From NCBI RefSeq assembly GCF_003985125.1, contig NZ_ML133580.1:1-64000 (forward strand): 64,000 nt of DNA, in the 5' to 3' direction. Below the pieces are notes generated by a model that was not told the origin of the DNA, made no database searches, and worked only from the letters and a program-made list of their open reading frames with translations. A program made the translations under genes and the position numbers. This document shows, piece after piece, positions 33,353 through 41,820 of this stretch. Position 1 is the stretch's first letter, and each line of letters begins with the position of its first letter. The DNA comes from Rhizobium phaseoli (GTDB lineage Bacteria; Pseudomonadota; Alphaproteobacteria; Rhizobiales; Rhizobiaceae).

Positions 33353-33592
33353 AGGCGGGAGCCTTGATGGGCGCGGATGGAAGCTGGAAGCCCGTGCTGT
33401 TTAGTCCCAGTTCAGGGAGCTGCCAATGCTCAAATCCGCCTCGATGCGGTGTTTGCTTCACGTCTGCGTGAGACGGCTTGTCCGACAAGCTCCGCTATCA
33501 AGATTGACATATGTTTACGCCGCCGGGGCAAGAAATCCGGCGGGGTGTCATCGGCCGCGCAGCGACAAAGCGCGCGTCAGGGGGATGGATAT

Positions 33593-34585
33593 ATGGCAAT
33601 TTCGACGCGAATGACACGGCGCACGCTTTTTGCCGCAAGCCTCGGCCTGCTGGCGGCGCCGGCAATTTTGAAAGAGAAGGCCGAAGCGGCCGTCACTGGA
33701 GCGAGCAGACGTATGGATATAACGCCTTTACCCGAAATCAATCAGTTCAAGCTCGGTTCCTATAAGTTCACCGTCGTCAGGGACGGGATCAATATCTCCG
33801 AAAAACCTTATGAGACCTACGGCACCAATCAGGATCCCGAAACCGTCCGGGCGTTGCTGACCGCAAACTTCCTGCCGGCCGACAAGCTCCTGAACGGCTA
33901 TGCGCCTGTTCTCATCGACACCGGCTCCGATCTCATTCTCGTCGACACCGGCTTTGGCGCAGCCGGCCGCGCCCGCGGGCTCGGAAAGCTCGCCGAGGGC
34001 CTGAGGATGGCGGGCTATTCGCCCGAGGACGTGACCCTGGTGGCTCTGACCCATCTGCACGGCGATCACATCGGCGGGCTGATGGAGGACGGCGCGCCCG
34101 CCTTCCGCAATGCCCGCTATGTCATCGGTGCGGCCGAATATGATTTCTGGTCGAACGCTGCGCGCGAGGGCACGCCGGCCGAGGCCAGGCACAAGGCGGT
34201 GCTCGCAAATGTGGCGCCGCTTGCCGAAAAGGCCACCTTCATCAAAGATGGCGCCGCCGTCGCGCCCGGCGTCACCGCGATGCTGGCATCAGGCCACTCG
34301 CCGGGTCACATCGTGTTCCATGTCGAATCCGAGGGCAAACGCATGGTGCTGACCGGCGATACGGCCAACCACTATATCCTGTCGCTGTTGCGTCCGGACT
34401 GGGAGGTGCGTTTCGACATGGACAAGGCGCAGGCAGCCGCCACGCGCCGCAAGGTTTTCGACATGATCGCCACCGACAAGATCGCCTTCCTCGGCTATCA
34501 CATGCCGTTCCCGGTGGTCGGTTTCGTCGAGCGGCAGGATGGTGGCTATCGCTTCGTGCCGAAGACCTATCAGTTCGACATTTAA
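33593..34585 (+). CDS. Tat-exported MBL-fold metallo-hydrolase
   Basis: A 330-residue protein from ATG 33593 (behind AGGGGGAT). The twin-arginine signal MTRRTLFAASLGLLAAPAIL implies folded export to the periplasm. The zinc site THLHGDHIGG has the H-x-H-x-D-H motif, and further ligands are in SGHSPGHIVFH, TGDTANH and LGYHMPFP. Related proteins include quorum-quenching lactonases and other hydrolases; the substrate is not evident. A hairpin with a T-run lies downstream. Confidence 0.85.
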   Translation: MAISTRMTRRTLFAASLGLLAAPAILKEKAEAAVTGASRRMDITPLPEINQFKLGSYKFTVVRDGINISEKPYETYGTNQDPETVRALLTANFLPADKLLNGYAPVLIDTGSDLILVDTGFGAAGRARGLGKLAEGLRMAGYSPEDVTLVALTHLHGDHIGGLMEDGAPAFRNARYVIGAAEYDFWSNAAREGTPAEARHKAVLANVAPLAEKATFIKDGAAVAPGVTAMLASGHSPGHIVFHVESEGKRMVLTGDTANHYILSLLRPDWEVRFDMDKAQAAATRRKVFDMIATDKIAFLGYHMPFPVVGFVERQDGGYRFVPKTYQFDI

Positions 34586-34638
34586 TCCGGAGTGGTCCGC
34601 TTTTCCGGAATTGCTCTGCGTGCATGGCACCCATGACG

Positions 34639-34664
34639 AGCCCGGCGCACATGCCGGGCTTTTT
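34639..34664 (+). terminator. Rho-independent terminator after the metallo-hydrolase gene
   Basis: AGCCCGGC (34639-34646) and GCCGGGCT (34653-34660) form a perfect 8-bp stem with a 6-base loop, followed by TTTT. It separates the metallo-hydrolase from guaB. Confidence 0.85.
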
Positions 34665-34792
34665 ACTATTTCCTTCCTGTCATAGACGTGTTACCAGCCC
34701 TCGCCAACTTCCAAGCAACTCATGCACACCGCCGGGGCGGACGATTCGTTTCCGGGACGGGTTGCATTTTTCTAAACTGAAGGAATTTGGCC

Positions 34793-36277
34793 ATGGCCCG
34801 CATCATAGAAACGGCAACCGGCGCGGACGCGCTCACCTTCGACGACGTGCTGCTGCAGCCCGGCCACTCCGAGGTCATGCCCGGCCAGACGAACATCGCG
34901 ACCCGCATCGCCCGCGATTTCGATCTCAACATCCCGATCCTCTCCTCGGCCATGGATACCGTCACCGAAAGCCGTCTGGCGATCGCCATGGCCCAGGCCG
35001 GCGGCCTCGGCGTCATCCACCGCAACCTGACGCCGGTCGAGCAGGCCGAAGAAGTCCGCCAGGTGAAGAAGTTCGAAAGCGGCATGGTCGTCAATCCCGT
35101 CACCATCGGGCCGGAGGCAAAGCTTGCCGAGGCGCTCGGCCTGATGAAGTCGCATGGCATTTCCGGCATCCCGGTCGTCGAGAAGTCCGGCCGCCTCGTT
35201 GGCATCCTCACCAACCGCGACGTCCGCTTCGCCTCCGATCCGGAGCAGAAGATCCACGAGCTGATGACCAAGGACAATCTGGTCACCGTCAAGGAGAACG
35301 TCGATCAGCAGGAGGCCAAGCGCCTGCTTCACTCGCATCGCATCGAGAAGCTGCTGGTCGTCGATACCGAAGGCCGCTGCGTCGGCCTGATCACCGTCAA
35401 GGATATCGAGAAGTCGCAGCTGAACCCGAACGCCTCCAAGGATGCGCAGGGCAGGCTTCGCGCCGCCGCCGCCATCAGCGTCGGCGATGACGGCTTCGAG
35501 CGCGCCGAACGGCTGATCGAGGCCGGCGTCGACCTTCTGGTCGTCGATACCGCCCATGGCCATTCGCAGCGCGTGCTCGATGCCGTCACCCGGGTCAAGA
35601 AGCTCTCCAATTCGGTGCGCATCATGGCCGGCAACGTCGCCACCTATGACGGCACCAGAGCATTGATCGACGCGGGCGCCGACGCGGTCAAGGTCGGTAT
35701 CGGCCCGGGCTCGATCTGCACGACGCGCATCGTCGCCGGCGTCGGCGTTCCGCAGCTCGCCGCCATCATGTCGGCCGTCCAGGCCGCCCAGGATCAGGAT
35801 GTGCCGGTTATCGCCGATGGCGGCATCAAATTCTCCGGCGACCTTGCCAAGGCAATCGCCGCTGGCGCTTCCGCCGTCATGATCGGCTCGCTGCTGGCCG
35901 GCACCGATGAGAGCCCGGGCGAGGTTTATCTCTACCAGGGTCGTTCCTTCAAGGCCTATCGCGGCATGGGCTCCGTCGGCGCCATGGCCCGCGGCTCGGC
36001 CGACCGCTATTTCCAGGCGGAAGTGCGCGACACGCTGAAACTCGTACCTGAGGGCATCGAAGGCCAGGTGCCGTATAAGGGGCCGGTCTCGGCCGTGGTC
36101 CACCAGCTCGCCGGCGGCCTCAAGGCGGCCATGGGTTATGTCGGCGGCAAGGATATCAAGGATTTCCAGGAACGCGCCACTTTCGTGCGCATCTCTGGCG
36201 CCGGTCTTCGCGAAAGTCACGCCCACGACGTGACGATCACCCGCGAGAGCCCCAACTATCCGGGCGCCGGTCTCTGA
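34793..36277 (+). CDS. guaB: Inosine-5'-monophosphate dehydrogenase
   Basis: A 494-residue TIM-barrel enzyme oxidising IMP to XMP, the committed step to GMP. The catalytic Cys309 is in GPGSICTTRIV. Two CBS domains occupy about residues 94-208 (MVVNPVTIGPEAKLAEALGL; LVTVKENVDQQEAKRLL), and the flap RGMGSVGAMARGSADRYFQ follows. Length is standard. ATG 34793 has AAGGAA at the right spacing. The next gene begins two bases after its stop. Confidence 0.97.
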   Translation: MARIIETATGADALTFDDVLLQPGHSEVMPGQTNIATRIARDFDLNIPILSSAMDTVTESRLAIAMAQAGGLGVIHRNLTPVEQAEEVRQVKKFESGMVVNPVTIGPEAKLAEALGLMKSHGISGIPVVEKSGRLVGILTNRDVRFASDPEQKIHELMTKDNLVTVKENVDQQEAKRLLHSHRIEKLLVVDTEGRCVGLITVKDIEKSQLNPNASKDAQGRLRAAAAISVGDDGFERAERLIEAGVDLLVVDTAHGHSQRVLDAVTRVKKLSNSVRIMAGNVATYDGTRALIDAGADAVKVGIGPGSICTTRIVAGVGVPQLAAIMSAVQAAQDQDVPVIADGGIKFSGDLAKAIAAGASAVMIGSLLAGTDESPGEVYLYQGRSFKAYRGMGSVGAMARGSADRYFQAEVRDTLKLVPEGIEGQVPYKGPVSAVVHQLAGGLKAAMGYVGGKDIKDFQERATFVRISGAGLRESHAHDVTITRESPNYPGAGL

Positions 36278-36279
36278 CC

Positions 36280-36834
36280 ATGAAGGCGGGCAGCGGAATT
36301 CCGCTCTGGATCATCGCGCTGCTCGCCGCTCTCTGCCTTGCCGTGCTCGCCTGGACGACCTTCGGCTTCGTCGTTCCCTTCAAGCATGAAACCGGCCAGG
36401 CGGTGCTCGACACCTATTTCGCCGGTTACGACGAATCCGCCGTTTTCCACATGCAGAAGCTGCTCGACGAGAACGAGACGGCGGCAAAGCTGCTCAGCGC
36501 GATGTATTTCGGGCCGGAGCTGGTCTTTCCGGCATTGCTGACGGCGTTGCTGTTTCTCGCCTTCCTCCGGCTCGGTCCCCTCAGTGCCTGGTTCGGACGA
36601 TCGCTTCCCCCGTTTGTCGGCAAGGCGATCTATCTGCTGCCCTTCGTTTACGGCGTCGCCGACTATGGCGAGAACATCTCGAGCCTGGTCGCCTTTGGCG
36701 ACAGTCCATCCGCAAGCCTCGCAGCGCAGCTTCTGCCATGGATGACAAGGCTGAAATTCGCAAGCCTCGCCATCTCGTTTATCGTCCTTGTCAGGCTTGC
36801 CGTCGCCCGTTGGCTGTCGCCAGGCCGAGATTGA
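36280..36834 (+). CDS. Conserved-type four-helix membrane protein of unknown function
   Basis: A 184-residue protein with about four hydrophobic segments (LWIIALLAALCLAVLAWTTF; LVFPALLTALLFLAFLRLG; AIYLLPFVYGVADYGENI; LKFASLAISFIVLVRLAV). No family was recognised. It begins two bases after guaB and is probably cotranscribed with it. It has no known nucleotide-metabolism role. Confidence 0.7.
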   Translation: MKAGSGIPLWIIALLAALCLAVLAWTTFGFVVPFKHETGQAVLDTYFAGYDESAVFHMQKLLDENETAAKLLSAMYFGPELVFPALLTALLFLAFLRLGPLSAWFGRSLPPFVGKAIYLLPFVYGVADYGENISSLVAFGDSPSASLAAQLLPWMTRLKFASLAISFIVLVRLAVARWLSPGRD

Positions 36835-36842
36835 AGCAGCTA

Positions 36843-37760
36843 TCAGCTCCTCCGCCGCCAAACCGGATTTGACAGTCTCGCCATCATGAAATCGGAAAGG
36901 ACCTCGACCTTCGCTGGCCGGCTCCGCGCCGAAGGTGTGACGAAATACAGTGCGCCGGTCGGCAGCGTCCAGTCGGGAAGGATTGGCGTCAGCTGGCCGT
37001 CGACGAGATAGTCATGTGCGAGAAATTCGGGCAGTTCGATGATCCCGAGGCCCCGTAGTGCCATTGGCACCAAAACTTCAGAATTGGTGGCCCTGAGAGA
37101 GCCGCTTGGCACGACGACCTCCTCCCTGCCTTCACCGTTGCGAAGGCGCCAGACATCCTGTCGCGCCCTGTAGGCGTATCCGAGGCAATGGTGAGCCGCC
37201 AGTTCGCGGGGATGTTCCGGCACGCCGTAGCGATCGAGGTATGCGGGTGCAGCCAGAATGAAGCGGTCCACCGGCGTCAGCCTGCGCGCGATCAATGAGG
37301 AATCCGGCAAGACCGCGATTCTGAGGGCCACGTCGAAGCCGTCTCCCACGATATCGACGACGGCATCGCTCATGTGCAGGTCGATGGAAACGTCTGGAAA
37401 GAGCTCGAAAAAGTCAGGCAGGATCGGGGCCAGCCAACGTGTTCCGAAGTCCATCGGCGCGGCAAGCCTGATGAGCCCCTTCGGCCGGGTCGCAAGCTCC
37501 CGGGCGGCGTCCTCTGCCATCTCTGCCTCAGCATAGATCCGGGCGGCGCTGTCGACCAGTCGCAGGCCGAAATCGGTCAAAGCGAGCTGCCGAGAGGTGC
37601 GGTTGAAGAGCCTTGCGCCCAGCCTCTGCTCAAGACGGCTTACGGCCCGCGAAACCGTCGGCACCGACACGCCGAGCGTCTGCGCAGCCCGCACGAAAGA
37701 GCGCTCTTCGGCGACCTTTGCGAACATCGCCAGTCCCTCGAAATCAGGAAATTTGGTCAT
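36843..37760 (-). CDS. LysR-family transcriptional regulator
   Basis: A 305-residue LTTR. The winged helix-turn-helix is at about residues 8-66 (AMFAKVAEERSFVRAAQTLG then VSVPTVSRAVSRLEQRLG), with RLFNRTSRQLALTDFG. The rest is a periplasmic-binding-like effector domain of the CrgA/AaeR branch (GLIRLAAPMDFGTRWLAP). ATG 37760 behind AGGA is preferred over a longer start at 37859 that would overlap the divergent gene. It likely regulates the divergent SDR gene 92 bases away. Confidence 0.85.
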   Translation of the reverse strand: MTKFPDFEGLAMFAKVAEERSFVRAAQTLGVSVPTVSRAVSRLEQRLGARLFNRTSRQLALTDFGLRLVDSAARIYAEAEMAEDAARELATRPKGLIRLAAPMDFGTRWLAPILPDFFELFPDVSIDLHMSDAVVDIVGDGFDVALRIAVLPDSSLIARRLTPVDRFILAAPAYLDRYGVPEHPRELAAHHCLGYAYRARQDVWRLRNGEGREEVVVPSGSLRATNSEVLVPMALRGLGIIELPEFLAHDYLVDGQLTPILPDWTLPTGALYFVTPSARSRPAKVEVLSDFMMARLSNPVWRRRS

Positions 37761-37768
37761 TTCATTCC

Positions 37769-37785
37769 TGAAACAATAGCTTTCA
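37769..37785. promoter_or_regulatory. Candidate LysR-type operator
   Basis: TGAAA-N7-TTTCA is a perfect inverted repeat in the 92-base divergent gap between the LysR gene and the SDR gene. Position and symmetry fit an LTTR recognition site; binding is inferred. Confidence 0.4.
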
Positions 37786-37852
37786 ATTCTTTCTATTCCG
37801 AAACGATGCCCTCGTCCATATCTCAGCTTCAGTCGAACAAAAGGAGACGACA

Positions 37853-38608
37853 ATGACACAACGATTGAATGCGAAGATTGCGGTTATCACGGGCGCCACT
37901 TCCGGCATTGGCCTTGCCGCCGCCAAACGCTTCGCAGCTGAGGGCGCACGGGTTTTTATCACGGGCCGTCGCAAGGATGTTCTCGACGCAGCACTCGCTG
38001 AGATCGGCGGTAGGGTAGTAGGTATTCAGGCGGATTCAGCCAATCTTGCCGACCTCGATCGCGTCTACGAGAAGGTGAAGGCAGAGGCCGGAAGAATTGA
38101 CGTGCTCTTCGTCAACGCAGGTGGCGGCTCCATGTTGCCCCTCGGCGAAATCACCGAAGAGCAGTATGACGATACATTCGATCGGAACGTGAAGGGAGTT
38201 CTCTTTACGGTGCAGAAGGCCTTGCCACTGCTTGCGCGAGGATCATCGATCATCTTGACGGGATCGACGGCAGGCTCCACCGGCACGCCCGCCTTCAGCG
38301 TTTACGCTGCGTCGAAAGCCGCCTTGCGCAGCTTTGCGCGCAACTGGATTCTCGATTTGAAGGACCGCGGCATTCGGATCAACACGCTCAGTCCTGGTCC
38401 GACGGAAACGACCGGACTGGTCGAATTGGCGGGCAAGGACCCGGCTCAACAGCAGGCCTTGCTTGCTGCGCTGGCGGCCCAGGTGCCAATGGGCAGGGTC
38501 GGCCGCGCCGAGGAAGTTGCCGCTGCTGCACTCTTCCTCGTCTCGGATGATTCCAGCTTCGTCACCGGTGCCGAACTCTTCGTCGATGGCGGCAGCGCCC
38601 AGGTGTGA
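37853..38608 (+). CDS. Short-chain dehydrogenase/reductase
   Basis: A 251-residue classical SDR. It shows the cofactor motif TGATSGIGLAAAKRF (about residues 13-27), NAG in LFVNAGGGS, the catalytic Ser in LTGSTAGSTG, and Tyr-x3-Lys in YAASKAALR. Ends with FVTGAELFVDGGSAQV. The reaction is an NAD(P)-dependent carbonyl/alcohol conversion of unknown substrate. AAAGGAGA precedes the ATG. Its regulator is likely the divergent LysR gene. Confidence 0.9.
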   Translation: MTQRLNAKIAVITGATSGIGLAAAKRFAAEGARVFITGRRKDVLDAALAEIGGRVVGIQADSANLADLDRVYEKVKAEAGRIDVLFVNAGGGSMLPLGEITEEQYDDTFDRNVKGVLFTVQKALPLLARGSSIILTGSTAGSTGTPAFSVYAASKAALRSFARNWILDLKDRGIRINTLSPGPTETTGLVELAGKDPAQQQALLAALAAQVPMGRVGRAEEVAAAALFLVSDDSSFVTGAELFVDGGSAQV

Positions 38609-38659
38609 AGCCAATATCGGGTTTGCGGATGTCAGCGCCGCGCCGCTGGCATGCGCTTA

Positions 38660-38703
38660 TCCTTTCCGCTAATGCTGCCGCCAACATGCAAAAGCGGAAA
38701 GGA
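38660..38703 (+). promoter_or_regulatory. 11-bp perfect hairpin that buries the ribosome-binding site
   Basis: TCCTTTCCGCT (38660-38670) pairs perfectly with AGCGGAAAGGA (38693-38703). The right arm contains the AAAGGA Shine-Dalgarno of the gene starting at 38706. The loop is 22 bases. Folded mRNA should hide the ribosome-binding site; what opens it is unknown. Confidence 0.6.
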
Positions 38704-38705
38704 AA

Positions 38706-39128
38706 ATGACGATCATGACGGGCTATGAAATCTTCTGGCCACTCCTGGCTCACGTGGCCTTGGTCTATGGTCTTTATGCCCTTCTCGGCGCACGCCGGGC
38801 AAAAATGGTCCGCGCCGGCAACGCGAAATCCAATTACCGCGAAAATCGCAGCGAGCCGGCCGAAAGCCTCGCCGTCAAGAATTGCCTCGCCAATCAGTTC
38901 GAACTGCCCGTGCTCTTCTACGCCTGCTGTATTCTTCTTTATGTGACCGCGGCCGACAATATCGTCGCCGTCGGCCTCGCTTGGCTCTTCGTCGCCCTGC
39001 GTTACGCCCATGCCGCCGTCCATGTCAGCAGCAATGATTTGCGCTACCGCAGCCCGCTCTTCGCCGCGGGTTACCTCACGCTGGCCGGCATGTGGCTCTG
39101 GCTCGCCGCGTGGATGGTGATGGGCTGA
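38706..39128 (+). CDS. MAPEG-family membrane protein
   Basis: A 140-residue protein with four hydrophobic segments and MAPEG features: SNYRENRSEPAESLAVKNCL carries the glutathione-binding-type pattern, with NCLANQFELPVLFYA and ALRYAHAAVHV following. The eukaryotic relatives include microsomal glutathione transferases; bacterial members are mostly uncharacterised. Translation may be controlled by the hairpin that covers its ribosome-binding site. Confidence 0.8.
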   Translation: MTIMTGYEIFWPLLAHVALVYGLYALLGARRAKMVRAGNAKSNYRENRSEPAESLAVKNCLANQFELPVLFYACCILLYVTAADNIVAVGLAWLFVALRYAHAAVHVSSNDLRYRSPLFAAGYLTLAGMWLWLAAWMVMG

Positions 39129-39624
39129 GGCACGAACGGGCCGTCTGGTCGTTCCGCTACTGCAAACTCATATCTAATTAATTCTCTCATTTCTGCGCGG
39201 GCGTGGTTAGGGGATGATCTGCGGGCTTGGCGGAGAGCGCCGGGCTCTCGACGCCAGCCTTGAAGTGCTCTCAACGAAGGCACTGCGCTCGGAATCGTCT
39301 GGCCAGATTCGCGGAGGACGCGCAGCAGCAACGGTTAAGGCGACACTGCGTGTGAAAGTCTAAAACCTCCCGGACGATCATTCCCGCGCAACGAAGAGTC
39401 GCGACATCAGCCTTTTCCCGTCGAAGAGAATTTCGCAACTATTTCAAGGATTCTCTGCCTTGGTGCAACCGGTGGGAACGGCTGAACTTCCGATTCTCAT
39501 GAGCGTTTGAAGGTCGTTAAAATGCGAGTCTTTCCGTTTACGCCTGATGAAGACCTGCATGTCATATCCGCTGGACGCGCTGGTGGCAGAAGCTTCCGCG
39601 CGCAACAATAAGAATGGGAACGAC
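39129..39624. other. Gene-free stretch before the TetR regulator
   Basis: These 496 bases carry no gene that can be supported: frames are short or lack a ribosome-binding site and have no recognisable family. No clear hairpin or repeat was seen. It should include the promoter of the TetR gene. Confidence 0.4.
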
Positions 39625-40266
39625 ATGGGCGCGGAAAGTATGGACCGCATCGGCTTGCGCAGGAAGCCGAAGCAGGAGCGCAGCATCCAGAGGCTGGATC
39701 TTATCCTCGCCGCCGCTGCCAAGATTATCGCCAAGAAGGGCGTCAGCGCCATGCGGATGACCGAGCTCGCGATCGCCGCCAAAGTGCCGATCGGTTCGGT
39801 TTACCAGTATTTCCCGGAGAAAGCGGCGATCGTCAAAGCTCTGTTCGATCAGCACGCTTCGGCGATCCAGGCGAAGACGGCAGCGATGTTTTCCGATGTC
39901 CAGTCGCTCGACCAGGCGCTCGACCTCGTCTGCGATATCATCGATTGGTACTATGATTCCTACCATGACGATCCCGTCTATCTCGGCGTCTGGATGGGGA
40001 CGGAGACCGATCAGGATCTGCTTCGGTTGAATATAGAGCATAGCAGCCGTGTCGCCGGCATCTTTCACGACGCCGTGCGCAGGCTGGCTCCCGACCTTTG
40101 CGACGAGGAACTGTTCGCGCGCACTTACCTTTTCAGCCATCTGATCGGCGCCGTCATCCGGCTTGCCGCCGTCAGCGAGGAGGGCCTTGCGCGGCACATG
40201 CTCACCGAATGGAAGCGCGTCATCCGCGCCTCCCTTTTCACCGAGGCTGCGCCGCGCGCCGCCTGA
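39625..40266 (+). CDS. TetR-family transcriptional regulator
   Basis: About 213 residues from ATG 39625 (an upstream ATG at 39547 adds 26 residues). The N-terminal helix-turn-helix is AMRMTELAIAAKVPIGSVYQ followed by YFPEKAAIVKALFD. The C-terminal domain (about residues 80-205) would bind an unknown ligand. The nearest genes are convergent or distant, so its target is unclear; autoregulation is possible. Confidence 0.85.
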   Translation: MGAESMDRIGLRRKPKQERSIQRLDLILAAAAKIIAKKGVSAMRMTELAIAAKVPIGSVYQYFPEKAAIVKALFDQHASAIQAKTAAMFSDVQSLDQALDLVCDIIDWYYDSYHDDPVYLGVWMGTETDQDLLRLNIEHSSRVAGIFHDAVRRLAPDLCDEELFARTYLFSHLIGAVIRLAAVSEEGLARHMLTEWKRVIRASLFTEAAPRAA

Positions 40267-40272
40267 GAACCT

Positions 40273-41229
40273 CTACCAGCTCGGCACCATATTGGCGGCC
40301 TTCAGCCGCGGATAAAGCCGCGCCTGCGCGGATTTGACGTCCGCATCCAGGCCGTCGTCGATGACGGCAGGCGTGATGTTGTCGAGGCAGGCAGTGATAT
40401 GCGCGGTGATCGCGTTCATCAGCGAGATCGAAACGCCCGGCCGTTTCATGATGCCGATCTGCACCGGCGGAAGCGCCGGAAAGCCGTCAGCCTGGCTCAG
40501 CACCTTCATGCCCGTCCGCAACGCCGATTCCGGCATCACTGAGACAGCCATGCCGGCAAGCACGGCCGCGGCGACGACGGTGCAGGACCAGCTGGTGAAC
40601 AGGATCTGGTGCTCGCGCCCCACAGCATCGAGCGCCGAGCAGGCGAGCTGGCGCCATTGGCAGTCACGGCGGCCGACGGCGAGCGGCACCGGCGCGTCGT
40701 CGCGGATCGGATGGTTGGCAGAGCCGACCCAGCAGAGCGGTTCGGTTCTCACCACGTCGGACATGCGCTCGCGCGGATTGTGGGTGACGAGCGCGATATC
40801 GAGCTCGCCCTTGTGCATGCGCTCGGCGAGGTCCATCGACGGCTCGCAGACGATGTAGAGCTCGACGTTCGGGTGCGTCTTGGCAAAGCGGCCGATGATC
40901 TCCGGCATGTAGCGATCGGCATAATCGTCCGGCGTGCCGATGCGCAGCATCCCCTCCAGCCTGTTGTCGTCAAAGGCGGCGATCGCCTCATTGTTGAGGC
41001 GGATGATGCGCCGGGCATAATTGAGCAGTTTCTCGCCCTCGACCGTCAGCCGGTTGCCGCGGCCGTCCTTGATGAAGAGCTGCTTGCCGATACGCTCTTC
41101 GAGGCGGCGCATCTGCATCGAGACGGCCGATTGAGTCTTGTAGACCTTGTCAGCCGCCTTGGTGAAGCTGCCGGAATCGACGATGGCGATGAAAGTCTGC
41201 AACTGGTCGAGATCAAGAGGCGCGGACAT
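40273..41229 (-). CDS. LysR-family regulator resembling LsrB/VtlR
   Basis: A 318-residue LTTR. The helix-turn-helix LDLDQLQTFIAIVDSGSFTK with AADKVYKTQSAVSMQMRRLE, and the following GKQLFIKDGRGNRLT and RIGTPDDYADRYMPEI, closely match the rhizobial LsrB / Brucella VtlR type as recalled from the family. ATG 41229 has GGGTGA upstream; a second ATG at 41241 is in frame. VtlR controls genes for small DUF1127 proteins, and one lies divergently here. The orthology is inference. Confidence 0.7.
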   Translation of the reverse strand: MSAPLDLDQLQTFIAIVDSGSFTKAADKVYKTQSAVSMQMRRLEERIGKQLFIKDGRGNRLTVEGEKLLNYARRIIRLNNEAIAAFDDNRLEGMLRIGTPDDYADRYMPEIIGRFAKTHPNVELYIVCEPSMDLAERMHKGELDIALVTHNPRERMSDVVRTEPLCWVGSANHPIRDDAPVPLAVGRRDCQWRQLACSALDAVGREHQILFTSWSCTVVAAAVLAGMAVSVMPESALRTGMKVLSQADGFPALPPVQIGIMKRPGVSISLMNAITAHITACLDNITPAVIDDGLDADVKSAQARLYPRLKAANMVPSW

Positions 41230-41252
41230 GGTATCACCCATAAAGATAGCTG

Positions 41253-41265
41253 ATGATAATCATTA
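41253..41265. promoter_or_regulatory. Fur-box-like palindromic site upstream of the LysR gene
   Basis: ATGATAATCATTA equals the central 13 bases of the classical 19-bp Fur box. It lies 24 bases upstream of the LysR gene start. In rhizobia the Fur homologue Mur responds to manganese; binding here is unproven. Confidence 0.35.
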
Positions 41266-41430
41266 GAAACATTCGTTGGACTGATCAATAGGTCTTTGGC
41301 ATCTTCGGGGTGCAAATCAAGCAAAGTGAAGGACAGACACCCTGCCTGTCCAAGCAAATTCAGCCTTATCCCCTCTCGCACGACCTCGCGGGAGGGGTGG
41401 GTTGTTGCGTGCCCGAGAAAGGAGAGTTCG

Positions 41431-41730
41431 ATGCACACGACAGACCGAACACTAGAACTCGACTGCAGCAAGCTGACCCCGACGCTTTTCCAGCGTCTGG
41501 TGGCAGGCCTCGCTCCGCTGGTCTCCCTCTTTCGCGGGTTTCGCAATCGAATGGAGGTCAACGGGCTGCATGAACTGAACGACAGTCAACTGAGGGATAT
41601 CGGCCTCACCAGGGCCGACCTGACCTCTGCGTTCCTGGCCTCGACCTTTTTCGAGGATCCGTCGGAACATCTGACGCGCTCGGCGCGCAATCGCTGGCGC
41701 CTGCAGCTCTTCCGCCCTCACGAGGAGTAG
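41431..41730 (+). CDS. Small DUF1127 protein
   Basis: A 99-residue protein from ATG 41431, behind AAAGGAGAG. The C-terminal half carries the YjiS/DUF1127 motif LHELNDSQLRDIGLTRADL. Such proteins are arginine-rich and in alphaproteobacteria several bind RNA or affect phosphate and sRNA regulation. This one is longer than the common 47-residue form. It is divergent from the LsrB/VtlR-like gene. Confidence 0.8.
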   Translation: MHTTDRTLELDCSKLTPTLFQRLVAGLAPLVSLFRGFRNRMEVNGLHELNDSQLRDIGLTRADLTSAFLASTFFEDPSEHLTRSARNRWRLQLFRPHEE

Positions 41731-41778
41731 GAGCGTCGAGTTTCCCCGCAGGGTGATAGCCAATAGCCCTGCCGCTTG

Positions 41779-41820
41779 ACCCGGTGATCGGCTTTTCCCA
41801 AGCCATCTCCGGGTTTTTTT
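41779..41820 (+). terminator. Rho-independent terminator after the DUF1127 gene
   Basis: ACCCGG (41779-41784) pairs with CCGGGT (41809-41814), with an inner GGCTT/AAGCC stem, and is followed by a run of seven T. The T-run overlaps the stop codon of the convergent DUF937 gene. Confidence 0.8.

Noticed and set aside
33505..33535. Promoter with TTGACA upstream of the metallo-hydrolase
   Set aside because: No acceptable -10 box at the right distance.
34772..36226. Minus-strand frame opposite guaB
   Set aside because: Shadow of a textbook IMP dehydrogenase.
38609..38705. Terminator after the SDR gene
   Set aside because: The hairpin at 38660-38703 is not followed by a T-run and its right arm carries the next gene's ribosome-binding site, so translational control is more likely.
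39071..39331. Minus-strand 86-codon frame after the MAPEG gene
   Set aside because: No ribosome-binding site or recognisable family and it overlaps the MAPEG gene end.
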